From the NCBI GenBank assembly GCA_023374045.1, contig CM041779.1, positions 294,944,167 to 295,008,166 of the forward strand: DNA of 64,000 nucleotides. Reading direction: 5' to 3'. Under the pieces are notes generated by a model. The model was not told the origin of the DNA. It ran no database searches and worked only from the letters and a program-made list of their open reading frames with translations. Origin of the DNA: Limonium bicolor. Its lineage: Eukaryota; Streptophyta; Magnoliopsida; Caryophyllales; Plumbaginaceae. Positions 12,171 through 23,264 of the stretch are shown piece by piece. The translations under genes were made by a program, and so were the position numbers. The first letter of the stretch is position 1. Each line of letters starts with the position of its first letter.

Positions 12171-12683
12171 TGACGGTAATACCCTGGATTTAATTTACAT
12201 TCCACTGTAATTTTAGTGTAAACCTTTGTAATATTGTGTTCATGAAATCTTCATCTTTAATTTTAATTGAAGTTGTGGTATAAAAGTACATTTTCTAAGG
12301 TTGTTTTCAATTGATTTTTACAATTTTGGACCTATCCGAACGTCCATCCGGACATACAAGTTCGGACAGGCCCCGAGAGCTATTTTATTTTCGTGGTTTT
12401 GAAGTGTCTGGACATCTGTCCGAACATGCATGTTCGGACAGAGCGAGGACGAGTCTGTGGGTTGGGGTTCGACTTCTGTCCGAACTTCAACGTCCAGACG
12501 TATGTCTGGAAGCTTCTGAGTTTTGGTTACGGACTGCATCCGAACATCCAAGTTCAGACACAAGTCCGGACAGCTCTTAAATCTCAGTTTTAAGACTTGT
12601 TTGGCATCCGTTTTAATCCCCGTTTGCAAGTTAGATTCGTATCGTTGTTTACTTTAATATAAGGTCAAATCCAGGGTGTTACA
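12171..12683 (+). repeat. Possible short solo LTR with TCCGAAC/GTTCGGA array
   Basis: The segment starts TGACGGTAATACCCTGGATT and ends AAATCCAGGGTGTTACA, similar in style to the Tekay-type LTR ends above. Between 12333 and 12575, four units of about 60-100 bp spacing repeat TCCGAAC...GTTCGGAC palindromes. No clear target duplication flanks it, so the solo-LTR reading is tentative. The overlapping short open frames on both strands come from the repeats. Confidence 0.4.
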
Positions 12684-12689
12684 CATATA

Positions 12690-13770
12690 GTAAGAGAGAG
12701 GAAGAGAGTAAATAGATTATAAAGGTTTGAAGAATTTTTTTGAGAGGTGGAGCAAAAATAAAGGAGGAAATATGAAGGTGATGATGCATGGATCTTCGAC
12801 GAACATGTAGATGATCTTAACTTTGACACGAGAGGCTTATTAAGAGGTATTTTTTATGTAGTTGTTGTTATTTAAAGTTAAATTAAAGTACAAATGTAGA
12901 ACAAAATAGGGGAAAATACAGTCAGAAATGTGAAAAAAGGGACAATATACCCAAGAACGGGGCACCGACAAGACATGGCCAGCGTTGACGCAAGCGGCGT
13001 CGACGATCACCAATTCAAATAGGCGTTAACGGCCACCGTTCCCGCCAGGCATCAAACCACCTCTTTCAACAAGCTTCGACGCCAGTCCTGTTTTGTGGGT
13101 GTCAACGCCTGCTTCCAAGGGATTCTGTCACATTTTTTTTACGTTTTTGACTGTTTTTTTCTATTATGGGTATAAATATATTGAAATTTGTAAATTGAGA
13201 CAACCATGATGAGACCACCATTTTGACTAGTCACACGAAGTGGCAACATAACAGATTCAATTGAATCTTGAATCTGTCATGTTGCCACTTCGTGTGACTA
13301 GTTAAAACGGTGTCATTATAAAAAATAAATTTATTCAATTTTTTTTACCCAAATTTAATTTAAAATTATTGTAAATACATAAAATTATTCCATTGAATGA
13401 GCCCGTCGTACGTCCTCGTCAACGTTGATGTCATTCAGGTGGTGCCAGCTACATTTTTGGAAAATTAGTTTGGGCATTGTGTAATATATCACAAATTTTG
13501 GGTGATTTTTATAATTTTGAACATATTTATAGGAAATTTGAAATAAAAATAGTATCATAAAATTTTTTTAAATTCTAACTGCGCGAAGTGGAAACTCTAC
13601 TGCATGTATAAGTTCAAAAAAACAAACAACAATGAACTGATTTTATTCATTTATTTTTACGAAAACCTATTACCTCGTACAAAATTTATAGCAACTTATA
13701 ACATATTATAGTATGCTGTAATAAGCGCAACACATAACTCCGTTTGAAGATCCAAACCCTGTAACTGTTA
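12690..13770. mobile_element. MULE-end remnant, non-autonomous
   Basis: The sequence at about 13473-13760 is homologous, in the same orientation, to the right end of the large MULE at 37137-37390. Shared pieces include TGTAATATATCACAAATT, a CGCGAAGTGRAAA core and an ATTCATTTATTTTWAC block. Upstream, a GC-rich island (12955-13120) precedes T-rich sequence, as in the first introns of the large MULE. No transposase frame exists, so this would be an internally deleted relative. The left end is not resolved. Confidence 0.4.
13223..13305. repeat. 38-nt inverted repeat with 7-nt loop
   Basis: Arms at 13223-13260 and 13268-13305 are complementary with two mismatches over 38 nt. The loop is TTGAATC. 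Complementarity continues weakly outward for about 20 nt. It could be a small foldback element or a small-RNA-producing hairpin. Confidence 0.8.
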
Positions 13771-14391
13771 GTTTTCTCATTTTTCATCATCGTTTACTTA
13801 GCAACATTCAAGCAACAAGCAAGCACACATGCATACAGAAACACTGAACACATGCGTACAAACAAGCAGACGTCGCCGCGTCAAAGGTGCCAAGCACACA
13901 GCTTGACAAGCCTTAGGGTAATCTAACCAAGGACCCCGACAATGCGCACACAGCCAGCATGTAGGATGCACCACTCATAACCACAAGGATGAGAGTGGAC
14001 TTTTTACTACCCTTACTAGATAAGTTCTCCAGCCATCCTAATTCCTTTAACATCAAGTGTCAAGATCAAAGGGATCTGTGCACCACTTGCAACTCTTTCC
14101 CAAGTGAGCAGCCCAACTACAAGTAATGCCATTTTTTGGGCAACGACGAGGTTGACCCTCACAATCAATACAAACACCGACAACCGGAGGGTGAGGGCGT
14201 TGGGCGAGTGCCAACACACTTATCTCTACCCTAATCCAACTCATCCCTGTGTGAGCCATAAAGGCTCTAATGATGTGCCGCCCACACATCAAGGCAAGAT
14301 TAATAGGGACAAACTCGATTGATGCCGCAAGCTCTCGGCATCGGGGTAATAGAAGCTCGCACCGTAGTTCCAAAGCTCTATCCCTAACGGG
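13771..14391. other. Unassigned sequence flanking the Athila insertion
   Basis: No gene is identified. The minus strand of 14053-14390 is open and cysteine-rich (CIDCEGQPRRC, SCKWCTD), but I recognise no family. The Athila element interrupted this segment at ACGGG (14387-14391). The sequence resumed at 24881 before insertion. Confidence 0.35.
14387..14391. repeat. Target site duplication of Athila element, left copy
   Basis: ACGGG directly precedes the LTR start TGATAAGTG and is repeated exactly at 24881-24885 after the 3' LTR. Confidence 0.9.
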
Positions 14392-16003
14392 TGATAAGTG
14401 CCCAAATGAGCATGTTTTATAGGTGTATTTCATATATAATATTAGCACTTTTCTTGCTCATTTCTCCACTTCGGTTAGTTTTCCTCTAGTTTATGTTTTA
14501 TTATTTATCTCAAAATTATTGGTTTAACATGAGGAAAACCAAGCCGGAGTAAAGTAGACGAGGAGACGAACGCATAGACGCAAACGGCTCAGGAAACGGA
14601 GTCCAAACGAAGAATCTAGAGCCGGTCAAAGTTTGTAAAATAAAATAAGTCGAGACCTTGTGTCCGCATATGAACCGGGCGGAAACAGAGGCGCGGTTGA
14701 CAGAGACGTCCGCGTGAGAACTAGGCGGACGGAGACGCGGACGTGAGTGAGTGGCCGGGCGGACGGACACGCGGACGGAACAAGTGACCGGGCGGACAAG
14801 GTGAGGGCGTGTGAGACGTCCCGTGGGATTAAGGCGGACGCAGAGGCGGACGCGACTAAAATCGCACGCGAAACAGTTTTTCTTTCTTCGTTCTTCGCGG
14901 CGCTTTCTTCTTCCTTCTTCACGGCGCCTACAGACAACAAGATAAGCCGACAATCTTCACGCGTCTGCAACCCCAATCCATCTACTCCCACTGCAGCTCC
15001 TTATCTTGTTAATCCACACGCATCTCCATCTCTTCTTCTGCTTTCTTCTTCTTCCTCCTCTATATAAACACTACCACTCCATTACAAAAACCTGCGCACC
15101 CATTGCCCGAAGTAACACACACGCTCACACACGTTCCATCCCCAAACTCAACACTCCAAATCTCTCATTTTACTTACAAAAATCCTACGTATGTTCCCAC
15201 TCTTCTTCCTCTTCATTTTCTCCATTCACCATCCACGCATCTTGTATTGTTATTACGTCCAACCTCTGTCTGACTTATTACCAGTTAATATGTCAGGCTA
15301 AGGAGGATTTACTCCGGGTAAAGGTTTAATTATGTATTTATATTAATTATGCAACATTTCTACCGGTTAAAATAAATTCAGTTTGTTACGATTAAAGTTT
15401 TGTTTCTCTCCTTTTTTAATAAATTTCATCGATTTATTAAAAAGCCTTACTAAGTCTGTTTTTAATTTCATCGGTTAGAAACAGATGGGTTAATTAAGCC
15501 GTAAAACTGTAAGAACTTATTTTCATCGTTTAAGTTAATACATGTTGCAAGAATAAAATTCCTCACACTCCTCTGCCGTTTACACGCTTTCTGCTTGAGT
15601 TTTCATCGGACCTTGCATTACAGGTAAACGAGTTCTTATGAGTTTTCATCGGACCTTAAGAAAATTACAGGAATCTTGCCAAACTATTTTATTAAACCGG
15701 TAGAGATAGCACAATTAATTAAATCATATTAACCTGAACCCGAAGTTCCGTTTAATTCATCTTCACTTCACTAAATTAATCTGTTATTTACTTTTCAGAA
15801 ACAAGTCAATTTAACCCCCCTCTTGTGACACGCTTAGGTACTACTTATCTCACTATAAGTCCCACGGTTCGATAATCCGGTCGCTTACACTTTTCTATAC
15901 TATCATGACCGGGATTTGTTTGCAGCCCGACGTTTAATTTGAGATTTAATTTCTTTTCTTTTAATTTTACACCAGTTTAACCACTCACGATAAACGTTCT
16001 GCA
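14392..16003 (+). repeat. 5' LTR of the Athila-type element
   Basis: It runs from TGATAAGTGCCC to ACGTTCTGCA. It contains a GCGGAC-rich CpG-dense block (about 14680-14870), a TATATAAA at 15061-15068 as likely core promoter, and pyrimidine-rich sequence just upstream of that. The 3' copy has an additional GAGCGGACGG unit, showing that the block changes length. Confidence 0.92.
15061..15068 (+). promoter_or_regulatory. TATA box of the Athila LTR promoter
   Basis: TATATAAA in an otherwise GC- and CT-rich context would position element transcription about 30 nt downstream. The same sequence is conserved in the 3' LTR at 23947-23954. Confidence 0.6.
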
Positions 16004-16006
16004 AAA

Positions 16007-16024
16007 TGGCGCCGTTGCCGGGGA
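16007..16024 (+). other. Primer-binding site (tRNA-Asp type)
   Basis: TGGCGCCGTTGCCGGGGA begins 3 nt after the 5' LTR. It is the classic Athila primer-binding site, complementary to the 3' end of a tRNA (described for this clade as tRNA-Asp). Confidence 0.85.
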
Positions 16025-16593
16025 CTTGATTTAATCTAGTCCCTAAGCCCCGGTTAATTCACCTGTTATATTATAATAATCTGTCAATATTAACTTATAA
16101 TAATCTAATTTCGGACATCGGACTTCTGATCTGACTTGGACATCTAACTTTGGACTTCGGACTTCTGACATTTTAATATTATTGTCATTTATTTCTGTCA
16201 TTTCTTTCCATTGTCATTTCAATTCCATTGTCCTTTAATATTCCATTGTCTCTAACTACTAACTTATAATTTCTGTCATTTCGTTCCATTGTCATTTCGT
16301 TCCATTGTCATTTCAATTTTCTGTCATTTCTTTCCATTGTCCCTAACTACTAACTTTAAATTTCTGTCTACTAATTCCTAACATTTTTATTTATTCTAAC
16401 GTATAACCAGTTCTTTTCTCTGTTTTGAGTGGTGAATGCCTTTTACCAGGTCAAACAGCCTCCCAGAAAATATTAATAATCACACGGTTGGTTATAATCC
16501 AGAGATCGAGAGAACCTTTCTGCGCACCCTAAGGCAGAGACGAACTCAACAGAATTACCACCACAGTGATAGATTCTGACCCGGAAGCTAACA

Positions 16594-18480
16594 TGGCATC
16601 TACACCAGCAACGGTTCGAAATATCAACAGGCCGTCTAACCAAGGACAACAGCCTGCTATCATCCTTCCTCACCTTAGCCCATCTGAATACGATGAGTGG
16701 CAGAAACTGAAGCCATATCATCAAATCAGATGTGTGAAAGAGTTGGGCATGTTCGATGGCACCAGTCCAGACGAAGCCCTGTTACATGTTACAAAATTCT
16801 TGCAACATGCCAACAGTCTTACTGCACCGACGCAGTACTCCAGTATGCAAGATTGTCATTATTCCCTCACAGCCTGACGGGAAACGCGAGCAAGTGGTAT
16901 CATAGCCTGACACCAGTACCATTGGTACCTGGGACGACATGGCCACCAAGTTCTACGACAAATTCCTACCCCCGAGCCGAACATTGGAGATGATTGCTGA
17001 AATCTATAATTTCAAGCAACCAGGGTCGGAAATATTTGTGAGACTTGGGACCGTTTCAAAGGTCTACTACTTACTTGTCCTCACCATGGTCTAACGAAAG
17101 AACAAGTATCACAATTGTTCTACAAAGGCTTGATCGGTCCATGCAGAACAATGGTGTTATCTTCGTTAGGGGCTGACATTCTGAAAAAGCCGGAGCACAA
17201 TTTCTGAACAGCATGGAGTCTCTCTGTGAGGAAATCAGAGACTGGGCCTCCGGTGGATCAAGGAGCGGTACTCCAGGATTATATCATGTTGGGGAGAGTG
17301 ATAACAAGTTCGACCAATTGATGAAAAGCCACGAGCAACTCATGGAGAGCAATGCTCAGCAGGCAACAAAAGTCAGTACTCTGCAAAAAGTGGTTGAGCA
17401 GATGGCTATGAATTCCTACCCCCAGCAAGCTAAGTCGATGATTTCCCGATCATCTACTACCCCTCCAGGCTATGCTCCTCTTTCCCAATCTCTCCTATTC
17501 TTGTACGCACACTGTGCCTCATGACTATGAACAATGCCCCAAACTACAAGAATTAAAAGCAGCGGAGGAGGCAAACTACATCACCAACAATCAAGGATAC
17601 AGACAACCTTGGCAACGTAACATGCAATCTAACCTTCGTTACTCAAACACAGAAAATATCCAGAACCCACATACACTTCAAACATCCCAAAATTACAGAC
17701 CTCAGTCCAATTTCCAAGGAGGCCAAAGGCAATATCAACAACAACCTTATGGCAATGAAGCTTCATCGAGTCGACCGGCTCCACCTCCTTCGAATCCTGA
17801 GTCTGAAATGTCTCAAATGCAAGAGATGTTTAAAGCTATGATGGGTAAGTCCCGAGATACGCAAGAAGAGGTCGCAGCTCTGCGCAAAGACCAAAGAGCC
17901 TTGCAATCTCAGATTCAACAGTTACTAACCCAACAAAGACCACCTGGTCAATTCCCTTCACAGACAAACCCTAATCCAAAAGAGCAAGCAAATTCAATCC
18001 TCATAGACGATGGCACATTCCAATCAACAAACTTGTGTGTCGTCTCCTTAAGGAGTGGAAGGGAACTCGAAACCAGAAAAGAAAAAAAAAAAAATCATGA
18101 AGATGCCTATATCAATGTTGAAGAAACCATCAAACCAGCTTCACCTCCCTCAGAAATCCAAGTTCCTACTCCTGTTACTCCACCTCCATCTCGAGTTACC
18201 ATCGACATCCCAACTTCCACTCATAAAAACAGTGAACTCCCATTTCCAAACAGAATGAAAAAGAAACACCTAGATGAGCAGTTCTCAAAATTCTTGAGTA
18301 TTTCAAGAAACTGACCCTCGACATACCTATACTTGATGCTTTGCAAGAGATGCCTAACTACGCCAAATTTCTAAAGGATCTCTTAACAAAGAAGAAAAGA
18401 AACCTGGAAAAGAGACAGTGCACCTCACGGAGGAATGCTCTGCGGCCCTTCTTCGAGCACTCCCCCCCAAACAAACAGAT
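16594..18480 (+). CDS. Athila gag (frameshifted)
   Basis: Gag forms the retrotransposon particle and binds RNA. A likely start is near 16594 (MASTPATVRNINRP). Recognisable pieces are LPHLSPSEYDEWQKLKPYHQ, the Athila-like region ELGMFDGTSPDEALLHVTKF, a coiled-coil-prone segment with heptad-like KVSTLQKVVEQM, and a long Gln/Pro/Asn-rich tail (17530-18310) containing EEVAALRKDQRALQSQIQQL. The tail leads to RSGRELE near 18055, a motif that precedes protease in Athila elements. Frame changes near 16870, 17210, 17500 and 18300 prevent continuous translation. Confidence 0.8.
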
Positions 18481-19019
18481 CCGGGAAATCCCGTGCTTTA
18501 TAGGTGGGGTGGACTGTGGAAGCGGTCTATGCGACCTAGGAGCCAGCATTAATATCATGCCATACGCCACCTTCTTGAAAGTAGAGGAGGAAAATGCAAC
18601 CGGTTCCCTTCAAACTCCAACTAGCAGACAGATCAGAGATCAAGCCCATGGGCATAGTCCGAGATCTGGTAGTTGGAGTGTCTCGCTTTATCTTTCCAGC
18701 TGACTTCGTCATTCTAGAAATGGATGACGATGTTGAGGTTCCCCTGATTCTGGGTCGACCGTTTCTAAGTACTGCCAAAGCCATCATTGACGTCCATGAT
18801 GGGAAAATCACTCTGCGGTACGAGGACGAAACGATCGAATTCGACATGCAGAAAATGATGAAGAAGAGTTCTAACTTTTCTCCTCATGCTAAAACAGTAG
18901 GATTAACAGACGATGAGGAGGAGGAAGGCGATTTTTCTTCAGATGAGGACATGTATTCCCTATCTTCCATCCTGAAAGCTGAAGCAGAACCGCTAGAGGA
19001 GGTATTATTACTTCTCTAG
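18481..19019 (+). CDS. Athila aspartic protease region (frameshifted)
   Basis: IREIPCFIGGVDCGSGLCDLGASINIMPY holds the active-site Asp (18533-18535) in the D-L-G-A-S form typical of Athila. It is followed in the next frame by SEIKPMGIVRDLVV and the flap-like end VPLILGRPFLSTAKAIIDV (about 18745-18800). An acidic linker (DDEEEEGDFSSDED) leads toward RT. One frame change near 18590 splits it. Confidence 0.85.
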
Positions 19020-20270
19020 AAGAAAAGGTGGAGGATCCGGAAGTTAATACCATGCTGGCACACGTGGAACACGGAAAGGCAACTTATCAAACCTTCCGGC
19101 CACCAATCGAAGAACTCGACAGAAAACCTCAAAAATCAATTCCATCAATAGAACAACCACCAGAGCTCGAGCTTAAAGAGCTACCTTCTAAACTCAAGTA
19201 TGCCTTCTTAGCTGAAGATGACCATTTGCCTGTCATTATTTCCTCTTCTCTGAATTCCGGGGAGGAAACAAGGCTACTCGAGGTATTGAAGAAACACAGA
19301 ACAGCGATCGGGTGGACTATTGCTGATATAAAAGGAATTGACCCCTCCTATTGCACGCACCACATATATGGAGGAAAACTACAAGTCTATCAGGCAACCC
19401 AACGTCGGTAAACCCTAACCTCAAGGAGGTAGTTCGAAAGGAGGTTCTGAAACTCCTAGATGCGAACATCATTTATCCATTCTGACAGTCCATGGGTCAG
19501 TCCTGTTCAAGTTGTCCCAAGAAGGGGGGCATCGAAGCTGTTATAAATGATAAGGGAGAGGCTATCCCTCAAAGAAAGATCACAGGATGGCGCATGTGTA
19601 TTGACTATCGGCGTTTGAACTTGGCAACCAGAAAGGATCATTTCCCTCTCCCCTTTATCGACCAGATGTTGGAGCGGCTAGCAGGGCAAGAGTACTACTG
19701 TTTTCTAGATGGGTTCTCGGGTATTTCCAAATACCAATCGCACCAGAGGACCAGGACAAGACAACCTTCACTTGTCCTTACGGTACCTTTGCATACCGAC
19801 GAATGCCCTTCGGTCTATGTAATGCCCCTGCTACCTTCCAGAGATGCATGCAAGCAATATTCGCTGATTTCATCGAACAGAGCATAGAAGTCTTTATGGA
19901 TGACTTCTCAGTCTATGGCTCTAGTTTTGATAAATGCTTGGCACAACTTGACTTGATCCTAGGGCGGTGTGAGGATACAAATCTCGTTTTGAACTGGGAG
20001 AAATGTCATTTTATGGTCAAGGACGGGATTGTCCTTGGACATAAAATATCAGCTGAAGGAATAGAGGTGGATAAGGCCAAGGTAGAGGTTATCGAGAAAT
20101 TACCAGCACCAACTACTGTTAAAGACATCCGCGCATTTCTCGGGCATGCAGGATTTTATCGGCGGTTTATACAAGACTTCTCCAAAATCAGTAAACCATT
20201 GACCGACCTGCTACAAAAAATGCCCCGTTTCATTTTGATGAAAGGTGTTCAGCTGCTTTCCAAACTATAA
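19020..20270 (+). CDS. Athila reverse transcriptase (frameshifted)
   Basis: The upstream region has ELKELPSKLKYAFL and HRTAIGWTIADIKGIDPSYCTHHI, conserved before Athila RT. The RT then shows GWRMCIDYRRLNLATRKDHFPLPFIDQML, a region for DGFSGI, MPFGLCNAPATFQRCM and the catalytic FMDD at 19893-19904 (EVFMDDFSVYG). It ends with DIRAFLGHAGFYRRFI. Breaks occur near 19410, 19490, 19725 and 20215. The last fits loss of one A from the A run at 20215-20220. Confidence 0.88.
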
Positions 20271-20811
20271 CACAAAAATTGGTGTCAGCACCTGTTGTCA
20301 TACCACCTGATTGGTCTCTTCCGTTTGAGATCATGTGTGATGCAAGTGACTACGCCGTGGGGGCAGCTCTATGCCAGAAAAAAGAGAAAATTTTGAGAGT
20401 GATCGCTTATGCCAGCAGAACACTAAACGACGCCCAGAAAACTATACGACCACCGAAAAAGAACTTCTGGCTATAGTTTTCTCCCTTGATAAGTTCAGGT
20501 CGTACTTATGGGGAAGCAAAGTCATCGTGCATACAGACCACTCCGCTCTCAAATACTTATTTACAAAACAAGAAGCCAAGCCTCGCTTATTGCGCTGGAT
20601 TCTTCTACTTCAAGAGTTTGACATCGAAGTCAAAGATAAGAGCGGGAAATTGAATGTCGTCGCTGACCATCTCTCTAGGTTGGTGACTCCTACGGATAGT
20701 GTGCCTATCAACGAATTCTTCCCCGATGAGACTGTCTTCTCAATCACCAAGGTACAGGAGCCATGGTATGCGGACCTGGCCAATTATTTAGTCTGGAACA
20801 GTACCCTATGA
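20271..20811 (+). CDS. Athila RNase H region (frameshifted)
   Basis: [27 protein letters not shown] has the first catalytic Asp. It is followed by [14 protein letters not shown], then in the next frame [37 protein letters not shown] and [12 protein letters not shown]. The shift near 20445 falls in a run of C and G residues. The product degrades RNA in the RNA-DNA hybrid during replication. Confidence 0.85.
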
Positions 20812-20869
20812 TCTATCCTACTCCCAGAAGAAGAAATTTCTTTCTGACTCAAAGCATTATTTCTGGGAG

Positions 20870-22164
20870 GATCCGTTTTGTTCCGAGTTAGTGCTGATGG
20901 GTTGATTCGACGATGTCTCCCGGAAGATGAGGTTTCAAGCGTCATACATTTTTGTCACTCACGGGAAGCTGGAGGTCACATGGACCCACAAGGACCGCTG
21001 CTAAAATCCTGGCCTCAGGATTTTATTGGCCGACCCTTCATAAAGATGTATACAATTCTGCAAACAATGTGATAATTGTCAGAAAATGGGTAATACATCC
21101 AGGAGACATGAAATGCCACAACAGGGGATACTAGAAGTGGAGCTCTTTGATTGTTGGGGCATTGATTTCATGGGACCGTTCCCTTCCTCGCAGGGCCACC
21201 AATATGTTTTAGTGGCAGTTGATTACGTGTCGAAATGGGTAGAAGCCATACCCTGTCATCATGCTGATGCGAAGACAGTAACCAGATTCCTTAAGAAGCA
21301 CATCTTTACCCGTTTTGGCGTGCCTAGAATTATCATCAGTGACGGAGGATCTCACTTCTGCAACCGTTCATTCGAAGCGCTTATGGGTAAGTAGGGGTAC
21401 GTCACAAGGTAGCTCTACCTTATCACCCCCAGACAAACGGCCAAGCAGAAGTTTCGAACCGTGAGTTAAAATGGATCCTCCAGAAAACGGTTAACTCATC
21501 ACGAAAGGATTGGGCACTTAAGCTAGATGATGCGCTTTGGGCTTACCGCACTGCATTCAAGACTCCCATCGGGATGTCTCCTTTTAAGCTTGTTTATGGG
21601 AAATCATGTCACCTACCTGTAGAGCTGGAGCATAAGGCATATTGGGCACTCAAGGCCCTAAACTTCGATTTAGAAGCCGCAGGAGAAAAGCGGAAGTTTC
21701 AACTCTCTGAACTCGAGGAGTTAAGAGATCAGGCATACCGTAGTGCGACAATATACAAGGAGCGCACCAAGAAACATCATGACCAGATGATCCACAAACG
21801 CGACTTTAAGGTTGGCGACGGAGTGCTGCTTTATAATTCCAGATTGAGACTATTTCCTGGAAAACTCAAGTCTCACTGGACTGGCCCATTCCAAGTTGTT
21901 GGAACCACTCCTTTTGGTGTTTACGAACTCCAGAATCAAAAAGGAGAACGCTTCAAGGTCAATGGATCTCGTCTTAAAAGGTATGCCGGAATTCTTGAAA
22001 ATAATAATGCTCTGTTCGCAATTTATTTCTTACAGGAATACGAGGAAACCTCGACCCCAAAGGAACAGCAGACAACACCTCTACATCCTAGGTTTGCAAA
22101 AGTGTACAAACTTCCTAACACCAGCAGTTCAGATACCTCGCCCTCAAACTCTTCTCCAACCTAA
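20870..22164 (+). CDS. Athila integrase (frameshifted)
   Basis: The zinc-finger part is spread over two frames ([13 protein letters not shown]; ending with a CxxC near 21065-21080). The core has Asp in [13 protein letters not shown] (about 21150), Asp in [11 protein letters not shown] (about 21330) and the Glu region [15 protein letters not shown] after a frame break near 21394. The downstream frame 21574-22164 reads [20 protein letters not shown] and a C-terminal GPY/F-like module [11 protein letters not shown]. The frame ends at 22164. No chromodomain is present, as expected for this non-chromoviral clade. Confidence 0.87.
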
Positions 22165-23251
22165 AGCTTGGTCAAATACGTCTAGCTAGAGACGTTAAAC
22201 CCGGGCAGCTTAGTGGGAGGCAACCCACTATCTATCTTTTGTCTTTCCTTCAATATTAAAGCTATTTTCCTTTTGTACTATATTTCCCTTTTATTTGTTA
22301 TAATAAAATGCAGGTTTCACTTGAGTTCTTCTGGCTGTGTAGAATATTCTTTACAGGTTCGATTCATGACATTCCACAGCTGCACTCAAGTGTGGGGGAG
22401 CTCTACACACTCTACGAATCTGGGGAGTACACTCTTTCCTTTATTAATTGCATGCCCTATTAATTTTATTCCATCTACGCAATGAGGGCATTGCTTCAAC
22501 TTAAGTGTGGGGGAAGAGCCTTTTCAGGGCATTCTGTGCTTAAATTGTTTAAATCTCTCTGCTTATCTTGCATTTGTTCAAAAATTAAAATTATGTACCC
22601 TGCTAATGTAGGTTGTTCTCTTTAAAAACAAATACTATTATGAATTGTGGGATAAATGGTACAAATTTTAAAATTTTCATTTGATTACTTTTGAGGAGCA
22701 TTTCTTATGCGGTGTGACCAAATAATCTGCAAATGGTTGGATTTTATTGCTCAGGGTTTCTTTCTGTCTTCTCTCTTAGGGATTGCTAAGGGGTGCTTCT
22801 CTATTAAAAAAAAGAATACAAAAAATAAGGGACTTGTGAGACACCATTGGTAACCAACAAAAGAGAGTTGAGTGTTCTTAAATACAAAGGTGTTATGCCT
22901 ACATTTTCTCATCCCTTATGCAGAAGTGAAACAAATGCATTTATCTTTTCTTCCTTTTGTTTTCTCCTCAATGCCCATTCTTGAGAGAAGTTGGCCATGG
23001 TAAAAGTTCTCGGAGTCTCCTAAACAAAAGGAACATTGAAGTACCTTAGATCATACCCCGAAACTCTATATTTTGTTTTTACCCTGAGCACACCTATGCC
23101 ACCAGCAGATAATTTTTCACACTCCTCAAGAAGTTCTAAAGATCATGAATTGTTTACCTCTTTATCCTACCCTTCATAATAATATTTGTTAGTATTGAGC
23201 ATTTCCTACTTGCTTAGGTACGTGGTTTTGCTTGAGGACAAGCAAAAAGAT
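22165..23251 (+). other. Athila post-pol non-coding region with hairpin and extra polypurine tracts
   Basis: No env-like frame is visible. At about 22213-22233, TAGTGGGAGGCAACCCACTA can form a short stem-loop; a GTGGGAGGCAACCCA-like motif is familiar after pol in Athila elements. Polypurine-like AAGTGTGGGGG occurs at 22388 and 22503, besides the terminal one at 23252. Confidence 0.5.
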
Positions 23252-23264
23252 AAGTGTGGGGGTG
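23252..23264 (+). other. Polypurine tract of Athila element
   Basis: AAGTGTGGGGGTG lies directly before the 3' LTR start TGATAAGTG at 23265. Confidence 0.85.

Noticed and set aside
12311..12629. Overlapping 66-103-codon frames on both strands
   Set aside because: They are translations of the TCCGAAC/GTTCGGA repeat array, which lacks stops because of its composition.
14053..14390. Cysteine-rich open frame on the minus strand (CIDCEGQPRRC, SCKWCTD) cut by the Athila insertion
   Set aside because: When rejoined across the Athila target site, the frame meets a stop almost at once. No family was recognised and no splice context supports a gene.
14516..15329. Several 100-145-codon frames, repeated at 23383-24212
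   Set aside because: They lie inside both Athila LTRs, come from the GCGGAC block and CT-rich leader, and have no protein similarity.
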